A stretch of 64,000 nt of DNA, from the NCBI RefSeq assembly GCF_050753365.1, contig NZ_JBLZFY010000010.1, forward strand, positions 1 through 64,000. Reading direction: 5' to 3'. The stretch comes from Geminocystis sp050753365 (GTDB lineage Bacteria; Cyanobacteriota; Cyanobacteriia; Cyanobacteriales; Cyanobacteriaceae). Both the position numbers and the translations under genes were made by a program. This document shows, one piece after another, positions 42,820 through 52,458 of this stretch (positions are counted from its first letter, which is position 1; each line of letters starts with the position of its first letter). The notes below the pieces were generated by a model. It was not told the DNA's origin, made no database searches, and worked only from the letters and a program-made list of their open reading frames with translations.

Positions 42820-44126
42820 AACATCGATCGAAGTTGTACTTTAAATATTTTTCTGGTTTTAGGATGGGTTGCATTACTCAAAAAAGAGGCAATGGCTTGA
42901 GAAATAATCGTGGCGATCGCCGCTCCAATTCCTGCATAAAGAGGAATTAAAATTAGATTTAAAATAACATTGCTAATAGCCCCTAAAAAAGTTCGGCGAA
43001 AAGATAAATCGTTTAAGCCTTCGGCAATAAACCAAGGAAATGTACCCTGCCCCATAAACACAAATACGGAAGTCCAAATATGAATCGCTAAAATCGTTCC
43101 TGCGGGGCTAAATTCTTGACCAAATAATAGTAGTATCAATGGTTTTGATAAAATTGTCATGGGAATAGAGATGGAAATGGCAACGATATTTAAAAATCTT
43201 AAGACTTTAGTGATTTTTTGGTAATAAAGTGCTTCATCGCCGTCTTTTTTTGCCTGATAAATACCGGGGGATACAGAAGATACGATCGCAGTGGGAATAA
43301 AATACCACGCCTCAGAAATTTTCGTAGCGGAAGAATATAAACCAACAGCATTAGCATCAATCATAAAACCAAGCATAATTTGATCCATCTTCATATAAAT
43401 CATAACGGTTAAGCCCGATAATATGAGAGGCCAACTTTCTTTAAGTAATTTTTTGGCTAAGGAGAAACTCCATCGCCATAGTTTCAGGGAATAACCTTGA
43501 CATTCATAGACAATAATTAAACCAATACCCGCAATAATAAATTCTGCTAAAGTTGCCCATGCAAAAGCGATCAAGGGAGCATTGAGGTAGATTAAAATTA
43601 TTTTCAGCATCCCCACCATAATAAATGCTGTATTTTTGGCTAAAACTGTATATTTCGATCGAACCTGAGATTGAAACCAAAGATCGATCGTCTCAAAAGC
43701 CCGAAAAATCCCCATTGAGCCTAAAATTGCCACTAAATAAATCGTTAAATAATCATCGGGTTTGAGTAGAAAAATAGTCAAAACACTGATAATTAAACTG
43801 GCTATCCCCCCTCCAATTTGCAACAAAAAAGTAGTGCCTAATATCGTATCTTTATCTTCAGGGTTTTCTGTAATAGTTCTGACTACCAAAGAGGGTAAAC
43901 CAAGAGTTGAGATACTAATAAACAAGATAACGAAAGCCAAGGCATAGTTAAAAATACCAAATTGCTCTACTCCCAGATAACGGGCAACCCAGACTCCTAT
44001 CAATAAGCCGATACCCATTCTCAAGATTCGATCGAAAAAAAGCCATCCTGTATTACCGACTATTTTTAGTAATTCGGGATTATTTTTTAAGTGTGTTAAT
44101 TTTTCGACAATATTTTTGTAATTCAT
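42816..44126 (-). CDS. Wzx-type oligosaccharide flippase (MOP superfamily)
   Basis: The 436-residue protein has about 12 membrane helices with the family start GNTGWLFFDRILRMGIGLLIGVWVARYLGVEQFG in order (helix 1 and first loop). GVEQFGIFNYALA and the mid-protein KMDQIMLGFMIDANAVGLYSSATKISE are typical of polysaccharide flippases. It moves lipid-linked repeat units across the inner membrane for the Wzy-like polymerase at 35364. It converges on and overlaps the GT2 gene by 4 bp. Confidence 0.9.
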   Translation of the reverse strand: MNYKNIVEKLTHLKNNPELLKIVGNTGWLFFDRILRMGIGLLIGVWVARYLGVEQFGIFNYALAFVILFISISTLGLPSLVVRTITENPEDKDTILGTTFLLQIGGGIASLIISVLTIFLLKPDDYLTIYLVAILGSMGIFRAFETIDLWFQSQVRSKYTVLAKNTAFIMVGMLKIILIYLNAPLIAFAWATLAEFIIAGIGLIIVYECQGYSLKLWRWSFSLAKKLLKESWPLILSGLTVMIYMKMDQIMLGFMIDANAVGLYSSATKISEAWYFIPTAIVSSVSPGIYQAKKDGDEALYYQKITKVLRFLNIVAISISIPMTILSKPLILLLFGQEFSPAGTILAIHIWTSVFVFMGQGTFPWFIAEGLNDLSFRRTFLGAISNVILNLILIPLYAGIGAAIATIISQAIASFLSNATHPKTRKIFKVQLRSMF

Positions 44127-44553
44127 AAAGTTTTATATATTTTTAAATCAGCACGACGTTTTTATTCTCAAAATTTGATTTAATGGTTCGACTACACGGT
44201 TATCGAGCGGAGTCGAGACTTATATTGAGCGTAGCCGAAGTGTCTGCTAAACGGACTAAGAAAAATTCAATTTTATCCCGACTTTGAAAAAAACCCTGCT
44301 TGTATAAGATTAGCCCCAAATTGTCCAGAACAAAACCCAAAGAATTACACCTAACTATAAAAAAAATATCAGAGAATTTTATCATTTATGTAAATCATTT
44401 AAGATTGTTAAATATTTATTTTAGTTTTCTACGAATAATAATATTTTTAATTTTGAAAAAATGTTCATGTATGGTAATTTATCACAAATGATTTAGGATT
44501 GCTATATGATATAAAGTATCGCATGGGCAAAGAATTAGACTCAGATTAAAATT
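44127..44553. other. Spacer with GAGCG-AGTCGAGA-type repeats ahead of hicA
   Basis: Two head-to-head segments (GAGCGGAGTCGAGAC and GAGCGTAGCCGAAGTGTC, 44197-44252) resemble the common TGAGCGNAGCGAA intergenic repeat. The rest is AT-rich. A TATGATATAAAG stretch near 44504-44515 could hold the hicA promoter. No gene is seen. Confidence 0.4.
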
Positions 44554-44790
44554 ATGGGAAAGTTAGAAAAATTAATCGACAAATTATTAAGAGATCCACC
44601 AGAATTAAGTTATGATGATGTCTATTATATTCTTACTAATTTTGGCTTTCAAGAAGTATCAGCCAAGGGTAGTCATCATACTTTTAGGAATAATCAAGGA
44701 CAAAAAATAACCGTACCCAAAAAAAGCGGTAAAACCGTTAAAAGAACTTATCTTAAACAAATAGTAATGTTATTAAAATTAGGAGAATAA
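44554..44790 (+). CDS. hicA: HicA-type mRNA interferase toxin
   Basis: This 78-residue double-stranded-RNA-binding-like fold has the catalytic histidine in KGSHHTFRN (His41/42) and the KKSGKTVKRTYLKQIV basic end. HicA blocks translation by cutting mRNA. It is the first gene of the pair, as usual, and its end carries the AGGAG ribosome site of hicB. Confidence 0.9.
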   Translation: MGKLEKLIDKLLRDPPELSYDDVYYILTNFGFQEVSAKGSHHTFRNNQGQKITVPKKSGKTVKRTYLKQIVMLLKLGE

Positions 44791-44795
44791 ACTCA

Positions 44796-45059
44796 ATGAA
44801 AACTCAAGATAAATTAACCACATTAAAAGATTATTTAAACTTAAATTATCCTATTACTTTTTATCCCGAAAATGAAGGCGGATATACTGTAATAATTCAA
44901 GATTTAGAAGGTTGTATTTCTGAAGGTGAGACATTAGAAGAAGCGATGGAAAATATATTAGATGCCAAACAATCATGGTTAGAAACTGCATGGGAATATG
45001 GTGATAATATTCCTTTCCCCTCTAATTTGATTCCTAATAATTACCTCAGTGAACCATAA
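44796..45059 (+). CDS. hicB: HicB-type antitoxin
   Basis: An RNase-H-like HicB fold of 87 residues is seen: NYPITFYPENEGGYTVIIQDLEGCISEGETLEEAMENI. It neutralises HicA by masking the active site. There is no C-terminal HTH or ribbon-helix-helix domain, so it belongs to the short class, and self-regulation may need another factor. AGGAG lies 8 bp before ATG. Confidence 0.88.
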   Translation: MKTQDKLTTLKDYLNLNYPITFYPENEGGYTVIIQDLEGCISEGETLEEAMENILDAKQSWLETAWEYGDNIPFPSNLIPNNYLSEP

Positions 45060-45074
45060 AGAAAATGATGAAAA

Positions 45075-45100
45075 CTAGACAGGTGGACAAGTGGACAGGG
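45075..45100. repeat. GACAGGTGGACAAGTGGACAG repeat
   Basis: ACAGGTGGACAAGTGGAC also occurs at 3623-3640. Both are in spacers after a stop codon. The rest of 45101-45354 is spacer sequence without a recognisable gene. Confidence 0.5.
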
Positions 45101-45354
45101 AGAAAAATTCTCAATATTTGATGTACTTTTGAGAGAATTTTATTCATTCACCAGAAATACAATCTTCCTGTCTGCCTGTCTTCGGAGTCTTCCAAGTCAG
45201 CCCTCACCTATTTTTATAGTTCACTCAGGTTAATAATTAGACTTTAGGCTCTTCTACTTTGAGTATGATAAATTATATCTAAAAAAAGGTGTCAGGTATG
45301 TCGAATCACCCTTTTTCTAGCCATCATCAGTAAACTTAAATGCAAACTAGCTTA

Positions 45355-46773
45355 TTACTCAAGAACATTTTTGATAATTTTCGTAACTATCACTTGTAAA
45401 GGCGCTCTCCACCAAAGAATAGTTAAACCAAAGGTAACTAAAATTGAGCCTAATCCTGCCCCGATAATTACTAATTTCGTTTTCGGTGATGTTGGGTCTT
45501 CTGGTAAACTAGGTTCTTCGATTAACTGTAGCAAAGGAAATGAACCAAAAGGATCGCTTTTCCCTAAATCAACTTTGGCAAGGGTAGATGTGAAGATAGC
45601 TTCGGCAATTTGTACTTCTTTTAATAAAGAATCAAGAGTTCGGGCTTTATCGACTAAGACAGTCAGTCGTGCTTCTAATTCTTTGATTTGTTGATTTAAT
45701 GCCTCTAGTTGCCCCACAAAGCCCTTATGTTCTGATTCTAAGGTGACAATTTTTTGATATAGTTCTCCTCGTTTAATGCCTAAACCACTGGTATTGTCTA
45801 GGTTAAGATTTTGTAAGCTATTTTGATCTAAGGATTTGCCTAGTAAGGATTCTCCTCGTTTTAAAAAGATATTAAGGGCTGTTTGCTGTTTGTCTTTTAA
45901 TTCCAATACATCAGGGTAATTCTCCCCTCGACTTTCTTTTAAGGCTTCTAATTCAAGGGTGATTTGGGTATATTCTTTTAAACTATTTTGAAATTCTTGA
46001 TCACTTTGTAAAGTAAGAGAGTCGGAGGCTTCGGGGGAAGATGTTTGTAAGGTTTCCGATAGTTGCTTTAGTGTGGCTTCCGATTGGCTGGTTTGGGTGA
46101 TTAATTCCGCTCTTTGTTTTCGGAGTTGTTCGATCGTATTAATTAAATATCCTACCTGATCGGAGGAACTTAAACCCGATTGCATCTTATAATCTGAGAG
46201 ACGGCTTTGAGCCTTGGTTAATTTTGATTCTGCTTCATTCACCGCCGATTGAATCGCCTCATTGCGACTGTTTTGTTCCGTTGTGCGCAGAAAATCTAAT
46301 CTGTTGGCTAAGGCTTCGTAAAGAGCTTGTGCTTTTTGTTGGGCTTTTTCGGGAGAGTTGCCCGTTATTTCTATTTTAAACGTAGTAGTATTATTAATAA
46401 TCTTGATTTGAGGTGAGCCAAAATCTTCTAAGGGCAATTTTAGTGAATTGGCGGCTTCTTGTAAAACCGTATTATTGGAAGCGATTAGTTTATAATTTTC
46501 TCTCGGATCAGATGAACTACCAAAAGCTGATGTGGTTGATGTGACGGCTTGTCCTATGTCGGGTAAGTTAACATTGACCCCTTGTCCGCTTCCTGCTACA
46601 TTCAAAATTAGTTCGCTGGTATAACTAGGCATTGTTGTTTTTAGATAATAAAGAGCCAATCCCCATACCATGCCATTAGCAAGGGCTGCTACTCCTAAAT
46701 AACGAAAAATTCTCCATCCAATTCGTTTTTGGGATTTGGCTTCGATTATATTTGATGGTATAGCTTTGACCAT
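45355..46773 (-). CDS. Polysaccharide chain-length determinant / co-polymerase (Wzz-GumC type, no kinase domain)
   Basis: The protein has an N-terminal TM about 23-45, a large periplasmic coiled-coil region (residues about 150-390, rich in EAESKLTKAQSRLSDYKMQ-like heptads) and a C-terminal TM about 435-455 preceded by the Pro-rich EEPSLPEDPTSPKTK typical of the family. It sets polymer length and links the flippase/polymerase to the outer-membrane exporter. The tyrosine kinase often fused here is missing. It lies 16 bp downstream of the Wza-like gene, so the two form an operon. Confidence 0.85.
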   Translation of the reverse strand: MVKAIPSNIIEAKSQKRIGWRIFRYLGVAALANGMVWGLALYYLKTTMPSYTSELILNVAGSGQGVNVNLPDIGQAVTSTTSAFGSSSDPRENYKLIASNNTVLQEAANSLKLPLEDFGSPQIKIINNTTTFKIEITGNSPEKAQQKAQALYEALANRLDFLRTTEQNSRNEAIQSAVNEAESKLTKAQSRLSDYKMQSGLSSSDQVGYLINTIEQLRKQRAELITQTSQSEATLKQLSETLQTSSPEASDSLTLQSDQEFQNSLKEYTQITLELEALKESRGENYPDVLELKDKQQTALNIFLKRGESLLGKSLDQNSLQNLNLDNTSGLGIKRGELYQKIVTLESEHKGFVGQLEALNQQIKELEARLTVLVDKARTLDSLLKEVQIAEAIFTSTLAKVDLGKSDPFGSFPLLQLIEEPSLPEDPTSPKTKLVIIGAGLGSILVTFGLTILWWRAPLQVIVTKIIKNVLE

Positions 46774-46789
46774 AAAATTTAATGATAAA

Positions 46790-47881
46790 TTAGCGAAAAA
46801 TATTTCTAAAGATTAAAAGAGGATTAAGAGGGCTAAGTATATCGGCGATCGTTCTGAAAACATCTCTAGTGCTGGTTACTTTTGAATCATAACAGACAAC
46901 GCCATCTCTATTCATTAAAAAAGGATTATCGGCATCATCATTATTATTCCGCAGTAATTCTTCCACCTTTCTTTCTGTGACGGATGTTTCTCCAGTCAAA
47001 GGATCAACTCTAACTAAAATAGCACTTCGGGAGGCGTTGGTATCAGGAATCCCCCCGGCACAGTTAGCGGCGACAACGGCTTGACTAAAACGAGCACCAT
47101 AGGGAAAGGTAATGCCCTCTTGTTGATTGCCAATGGCGGAGGTAGCATTACTATTGGCGGGAATAGTCAGGTTAGACATAAAAACTTTTATACCGGGGGG
47201 CGTAATAGCAGAAGGGCGAACTAATTGGGGTTGAACAAAGTCTTTGGCAGGGACTATAATTCGATCGCCCGATATTAAGGGTATATCCTCCACTGCTTCG
47301 CCTGTGAATACGCCTGAAAGATCAACGATCGTTTCTAACTCGCCTCTTTTAACGATAATTTGTTCTATATCTGCCGTGGGTAAAACCCCTCCTGCCGATC
47401 GAATGGCATTGGTGAGAAAACGCCCTAAAGGAAAATCTCCCGTTACCTGTTGGGCTTCTCTGGAAATATTGACATCCGCTCCTGATTCTTCTCTATTATT
47501 AATGAGGATTAATCCGGGTTGATATACTTCTCCGCTCACACTAACTTGTATGGGCGACCATTTCAACATTTCAACGGTTAATTGTAGTTTACCTGCTGGG
47601 AAGAAACCTCGATCGATCAATAAATCTGATAGTTGTTGTTGTACTTCATAAGGTTCTAAACCAATCACAGATACTGAACCCAGAAAAGGTATTTCTAATG
47701 CTCCATCTTGATTAACTTGATAGACTCCGGCAAAATATTTTTCATTAGGTATCGAAACTTGTAGTCGATCGCCCTTCGATAAAGGTAAACTGTGAGAGGA
47801 TGGAATCATTAAAACAGAAGTCAACAAGAACACAAATACATTAATAACAGTTCTCGTCTTGTTAACCAATGAACTCTCCAT
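46790..47881 (-). CDS. Polysaccharide export protein (Wza/KpsD-like, poly_export + SLBB)
   Basis: A signal sequence (VFVFLLTSVLMIPSSHSL) is followed by the poly_export domain (GDRLQVSIPN, YQVNQDGALEIPFLGSVSV) and SLBB-type domains (VSVSGEVYQPGLILI; GGVLPTADIEQIIVKRG). It forms or extends the outer-membrane channel. No lipobox cysteine is seen. ATG 47881 is better than the TTG at 47887, because AAGGAG lies 9 bp before the ATG but only 3 bp before the TTG. It is the first gene of the two-gene export operon. Confidence 0.87.
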   Translation of the reverse strand: MESSLVNKTRTVINVFVFLLTSVLMIPSSHSLPLSKGDRLQVSIPNEKYFAGVYQVNQDGALEIPFLGSVSVIGLEPYEVQQQLSDLLIDRGFFPAGKLQLTVEMLKWSPIQVSVSGEVYQPGLILINNREESGADVNISREAQQVTGDFPLGRFLTNAIRSAGGVLPTADIEQIIVKRGELETIVDLSGVFTGEAVEDIPLISGDRIIVPAKDFVQPQLVRPSAITPPGIKVFMSNLTIPANSNATSAIGNQQEGITFPYGARFSQAVVAANCAGGIPDTNASRSAILVRVDPLTGETSVTERKVEELLRNNNDDADNPFLMNRDGVVCYDSKVTSTRDVFRTIADILSPLNPLLIFRNIFR

Positions 47882-48011
47882 CGCCAATTTCTCCTTATTT
47901 TTAGCTCAATTATTAGTATAATCTATGAGTTTATATTTTTGAGTTGTCACAAAGACTAATAAGGATAGGTAAGTCCAGACAAAATTAAATGAATATTGAG
48001 TTTATATTAAA

Positions 48012-48482
48012 ATGTTAAAAAAAATCAATAATGATACTGATAATCCTGATTTTCACTTAAAAATTGTCAGTAATCTTGACGAAGTAGAAAATTTATTAAA
48101 TTGGTTTGAAAAACAACATCGATCACATATTCCTGAACAAATTTGGTTACAGGCTCAAACGGCTTTAATTGAAGGATTTACCAATGCGGTGCGTCACGCC
48201 CATGAATATCACACAGAAGACACTCCGATTGATGTGAGACTAGAGATTACAAGTCATCATTTAGAAATGAAAATTTGGGATCAAGGTATATTCTTTGATT
48301 TAATATCAGCGTTGCACAATTTACACACCAAAATTAGCTCTAATGACATTGATTTGTTTGAAAGGGAGTCTCAATGGGGTTTTATTTTTTTCCTCAAATT
48401 AAGAGATGAATTTGGTTGGTCGATCGATTATATTCAAGAGGATAAGTTGAATTGTTTGAAAGTTCGATCGCCTTATTTTTAA
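48012..48482 (+). CDS. RsbW/SpoIIAB-like serine kinase (anti-sigma type ATPase)
   Basis: This is a single HATPase_c_2 domain of 156 residues with an N-box EGFTNAVRHA (Glu54, Asn58) and a G1-box KIWDQGIFF; the later glycines are in ESQWGFIFF. Such proteins bind ATP, phosphorylate a serine in a STAS partner and are switched off by a phosphatase. No sigma factor or free STAS gene is adjacent. The only STAS domain in the window is fused to the priming sugar transferase at 29351 in the same locus, which makes it a strong candidate target. Confidence 0.82.
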   Translation: MLKKINNDTDNPDFHLKIVSNLDEVENLLNWFEKQHRSHIPEQIWLQAQTALIEGFTNAVRHAHEYHTEDTPIDVRLEITSHHLEMKIWDQGIFFDLISALHNLHTKISSNDIDLFERESQWGFIFFLKLRDEFGWSIDYIQEDKLNCLKVRSPYF

Positions 48483-48527
48483 GATAGTGTGAGAGAATGA
48501 AGAAAGTCAAATGAAAAATTCAATATC

Positions 48528-48563
48528 GTAGGTTGGGTTAGCGTTAGCGTAACCCAAAAATAA
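48528..48563. repeat. 36-bp repeat with GGGTTAGCGTTAGCGTAACCC core, copy 2
   Basis: This is identical to 29225-29260 and in direct orientation, 19.3 kb away. Confidence 0.75.
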
Positions 48564-48610
48564 ATATTAATAATTTCAATAGAATTGTAGCAAAGTTTTA
48601 AATTTTAAAG

Positions 48611-51600
48611 ATGTCAAATAATCCCAAACAAGCCTTAAACTATGTATTCAGAAAAATACCTGTGGCGAGGGAAGATATTAATAAATTTAAGCAAAATTTA
48701 GAGAATTTACTGACTATAACGGATAGTAAAATTAACGAATCGGAAGAATATCATAAAAATAACTTACGGGATTTTCTCAATCAAACTTATTATCATCCCT
48801 ATCATTATCTCAACACTCAAAATAGAAATGATTTAGTAATTCATAATGGTAATAAAGACAGTAAAATTGGTGTTATTATCGAGACAAAAAAGCCAGAAAA
48901 TAAAAGCGAGATGGTAAGTATTGATAAATTTAATGTTAAGTCATTACAGCAGTTACTTTTTTATTATTTACAAGCCCGAATTAACGAAAATAACATCAAC
49001 TTAAAACATTTAATTATCACCGATATTTATAACTGGTTTATCTTTGATGCCAATTTATTTGAAAGATTATTTTATCATCATAAACCCTTAATTAAAGAAT
49101 TTAATAACTTTCAAGAAGGCAGATTAACTAGCAAAAAAAAAGAGCTTTTTTATCAAGATATTGCTAGTCAATATATAACTGAAAATGAGCAAGAATTAAA
49201 GGAAAATTGTACCTATTTTAACCTGACTGACTATCAAAACATCTCCGAAGATAAGCAATTAATTCCTCTTTATAAAATATTCTCTCCTCAGCATTTATTA
49301 AAGTTACCCTTTGTTAATGATAGCAATAGTTTAAATCAAGATTTTTACTGCGAATTATTACACATAATTGGATTAACAGAAGTCAAAGATAAAAGCAAAA
49401 AATTAATTCAAAGACTCCCCCTAGAAAATCGAAATCAAGGCTCACTATTAGAAAATGTCATCTATCATTTAGATACTTATAATAAACTTGATAATTTATC
49501 TATATTCAGTGAAACAATAAAAGATGCAGGTAATGAGAGGGAAAAGGGAAAAGGGAAGAGGGAAAAGGAGTTGTTAGAATTTTCACATGATAATAATGAA
49601 TTAAGAGAGAATTATCAAGAAGAATTATTTAAAATTGCCTTAGAATTAGTAATTACTTGGATTAACCGTATTTTGTTCTTAAAATTACTGGAAGCCCAAT
49701 TAATTAACTATAATAATGGGGATAAAAACTATAGTTTTCTGAATAAGGAAAAGATTACTCATTTTAATGATTTAGATACTTTATTCTTTCAAGTCTTAGC
49801 AAAAAAAATTGAGGAGAGAAACCCTGATATTCAAGTTAAATTTAGTCATATCCCTTATCTTAATAGTGGCTTATTTGAGACAACAGAGTTAGAAAATAAA
49901 ACCCTTTTTATTGCTAACTTAAATAATGATTATCAATTACCCTTATTTAAGCATACGGTGTTAAAAGATAATCAAGGCAAAAGAAAAACAGGAGAGTTAA
50001 ACACATTAACTTATTTATTCGAGTTTTTATCGGCTTATAACTTCAGTAATGAAGGCAAAGAGGAAATCCAAGAGGAAAGAAAAGGTTTAATTAATGCCTC
50101 CGTTTTGGGGTTAATTTTTGAGAAGATTAACGGTTATCAAGATGGCTCGTTTTTTACACCCGGTTTTATTACTATGTATATGTGTCGGGAAACCATCACT
50201 AAGGCAATTATTACTAAATTTCATCAAGTTAAAAAATGGAATTGTCAAAATATTGACGAGTTAAAAGAATTAATAGAATATCAAAGTCCAGAAGCAAGAA
50301 ATGAGGCAAATTCTATCATTAATAGTATCACCATTTGCGATCCTGCGGTAGGTTCTGGTCATTTTTTAGTGTCGGCTTTAAACGAAATTATCGCTTTAAA
50401 AAGTAGCTTAAATATTTGGCAGGATAGACAAGGTAAACGTATTAAGGAATATTCGATCGAACTGGAAAACGATGAGTTAATAATTAAAGATGAAGATGGA
50501 GAATTGTACAATTATAAGCCCGAATTTGCTAATAGTCAACGCATCCAAGAAAGTTTATTCCACGAAAAGAAAACCATCATCGAAAATTGTTTATTTGGGG
50601 TGGATATTAATATTAATTCCGTCAAAATTTGTCGGTTAAGACTGTGGATTGAGTTACTCAAAAATGCTTATTATATTCTCCCCTTACGAAGGGAGGTTAG
50701 GGGTGATCGCACTCTTGAAACTTTGCCAAATATTGATATTAATATTAAGTGCGGTAACTCTTTAATTAGTCGTTTTGACTTAAAATCTGACTTAAAATTA
50801 GCGCTGAAAAAACATAATTTAACTATTAAAGATTATCAACAGGCAATCAAAACTTATCATAACCCAAAAAGTCGTCAAGAAAAACAGCAAGTTATCACTT
50901 TAATTAAGCAAATCAAAGATAATTTTACTATGGCAATGACGGGAAATGCTCCACTTCAACAGGAGTTAAGAAAAAAGGAAAGTGAGTTATATAATCTACA
51001 AAATCAACAATCTTTATTTGAGGAGTCAGTGAAGGAGAAAAAAGCTAGAAAAAAGAAGGAAAAAGATTTAGAAAAACAAATTAATTTATTGAGTAAGGAG
51101 ATAGATGATAAACAAAATAATGCTATCTATCGTCATGGTTTTGAGTGGCGTTTTGAGTTTCCCGAAGTGTTAGATAAAAATGGTGATTTTATCGGTTTTG
51201 ATGTGATTATTGGAAATCCACCCTACGGAGTTAAATTAACTCAAAATCAACAAACTATTCTCAATCAAATTTATAATTATGGCACAACGGAAACAGCAAT
51301 TTTATTTATCAAAAAAGGCTATGAAATGTTAAATAAATCTGGCATTCAGTCTTATATTATTCCTAAGTCTTTTACTTTTGCTTCTAATTATCAAAAAATT
51401 AGAGAGGATACCATTAAAGATTTAACTAAAATTGTGGATTGTGGTAAGGTTTGGCAAGATGTAAAACTAGAAGTGTGTATTTTTCAACTTAATAAAAATA
51501 AAGTTAATAATAGTTATGATTCTTACAAACGTTTTGGAGGAAATATCGAATATTTAACTACTTTAGATAAAGACTTATTTACTAAATTTGGCTTTATTAT

Positions 51601-52279
51601 TAATGGTATCAATAATCAAGAAATTAAGTTAGGATTAAAAATATTAAATAACTGTCAATTTTTAAATGATATTAGCACTAATCAAAGAGGTGCGATGTTG
51701 CAAAAATTAGTTACTAACACAGGGGATTGTGATGTAATTGGCGGTGCAGACGTGCAAAAATACGGTATTCAAGGCATAAAAGGCAAAATTAACCGTCAAA
51801 TTGTTAATGATAATAAGGCATTTATTAAGGCTAATTCTCTTTTAGTTCAAAATATTATTGCTCATATAATGAATCCGATCGAGCATATACAAATTACGGT
51901 TTGTATTCCAGAAAATCAAGATTTAATTTTAGTGGATACCATTAATCAAATTGAATTAAAATCAGAGATTAAACCAGAATTTATTTGGGCTTTATTACAC
52001 TCAAAATTGCTGAATTGGTATGTTTATTTATTTGTCTTTGCTAAGGCTATTCGCACCATGCACTTTGATAATCAAGTCACTGCAAAAATTCCTATTCCTA
52101 AAGATATTAATGAGCAAAAACAAGAAATATTTAGCAAATTAGTAACAAAAATATTAGAAGAAAAAAGGACAAATGCTGTAGCAGATACCAACAAATTAGA
52201 GAGAGAAATCGATTTATTAGTGTATAAGTTATATGGCTTAACGGCGGAGGAAATTAAAATAATTGAAAGTGAAAATTAA
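48611..52279 (+). CDS. Type IIG restriction-modification enzyme (Eco57I-like N6-adenine methylase with nuclease)
   Basis: This is a single-chain enzyme of 1222 residues. The N-terminal PD-(D/E)xK nuclease has Asp74 and E-T-K at 91-93 (NRNDLVIHNG, GVIIETKKP). The gamma-class methylase follows with motif I DPAVGSGHF (577-585) and motif IV NPPY (869-872), and a C-terminal target-recognition region (TaqI-like, about 980-1200). It would both methylate adenine and cut its unmethylated site. Two oddities are seen. A lysine-rich insert near residue 313 (GNEREKGKGKREKE) is coded by a (GGGAAAA)n repeat. A PLRREVRGDR insert near 695 comes from another dispersed repeat. Both keep the frame. Confidence 0.88.
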   Translation: MSNNPKQALNYVFRKIPVAREDINKFKQNLENLLTITDSKINESEEYHKNNLRDFLNQTYYHPYHYLNTQNRNDLVIHNGNKDSKIGVIIETKKPENKSEMVSIDKFNVKSLQQLLFYYLQARINENNINLKHLIITDIYNWFIFDANLFERLFYHHKPLIKEFNNFQEGRLTSKKKELFYQDIASQYITENEQELKENCTYFNLTDYQNISEDKQLIPLYKIFSPQHLLKLPFVNDSNSLNQDFYCELLHIIGLTEVKDKSKKLIQRLPLENRNQGSLLENVIYHLDTYNKLDNLSIFSETIKDAGNEREKGKGKREKELLEFSHDNNELRENYQEELFKIALELVITWINRILFLKLLEAQLINYNNGDKNYSFLNKEKITHFNDLDTLFFQVLAKKIEERNPDIQVKFSHIPYLNSGLFETTELENKTLFIANLNNDYQLPLFKHTVLKDNQGKRKTGELNTLTYLFEFLSAYNFSNEGKEEIQEERKGLINASVLGLIFEKINGYQDGSFFTPGFITMYMCRETITKAIITKFHQVKKWNCQNIDELKELIEYQSPEARNEANSIINSITICDPAVGSGHFLVSALNEIIALKSSLNIWQDRQGKRIKEYSIELENDELIIKDEDGELYNYKPEFANSQRIQESLFHEKKTIIENCLFGVDININSVKICRLRLWIELLKNAYYILPLRREVRGDRTLETLPNIDINIKCGNSLISRFDLKSDLKLALKKHNLTIKDYQQAIKTYHNPKSRQEKQQVITLIKQIKDNFTMAMTGNAPLQQELRKKESELYNLQNQQSLFEESVKEKKARKKKEKDLEKQINLLSKEIDDKQNNAIYRHGFEWRFEFPEVLDKNGDFIGFDVIIGNPPYGVKLTQNQQTILNQIYNYGTTETAILFIKKGYEMLNKSGIQSYIIPKSFTFASNYQKIREDTIKDLTKIVDCGKVWQDVKLEVCIFQLNKNKVNNSYDSYKRFGGNIEYLTTLDKDLFTKFGFIINGINNQEIKLGLKILNNCQFLNDISTNQRGAMLQKLVTNTGDCDVIGGADVQKYGIQGIKGKINRQIVNDNKAFIKANSLLVQNIIAHIMNPIEHIQITVCIPENQDLILVDTINQIELKSEIKPEFIWALLHSKLLNWYVYLFVFAKAIRTMHFDNQVTAKIPIPKDINEQKQEIFSKLVTKILEEKRTNAVADTNKLEREIDLLVYKLYGLTAEEIKIIESEN

Positions 52280-52360
52280 CGTCTCTAAAAATATTCGACA
52301 AAAAGATGATTTATAGTTCACTCTTTAACTATTGTGAATAATCAGATTTAAAATGCCCTG

Positions 52361-52458
52361 TTTTTGAGTAAAAATTGCCAAAAATTCGCACTTTTTTATG
52401 AATATAGTGTGCCTAAACCATTGATTTTAATAACCTTTTGATTTATTCAGCAAACCCT
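52361..52458. repeat. About 98-bp dispersed repeat, copy 2
   Basis: This is the full-length relative of 13761-13858, reaching into the stop codon of the permease gene. It is discussed with that copy. Confidence 0.7.
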
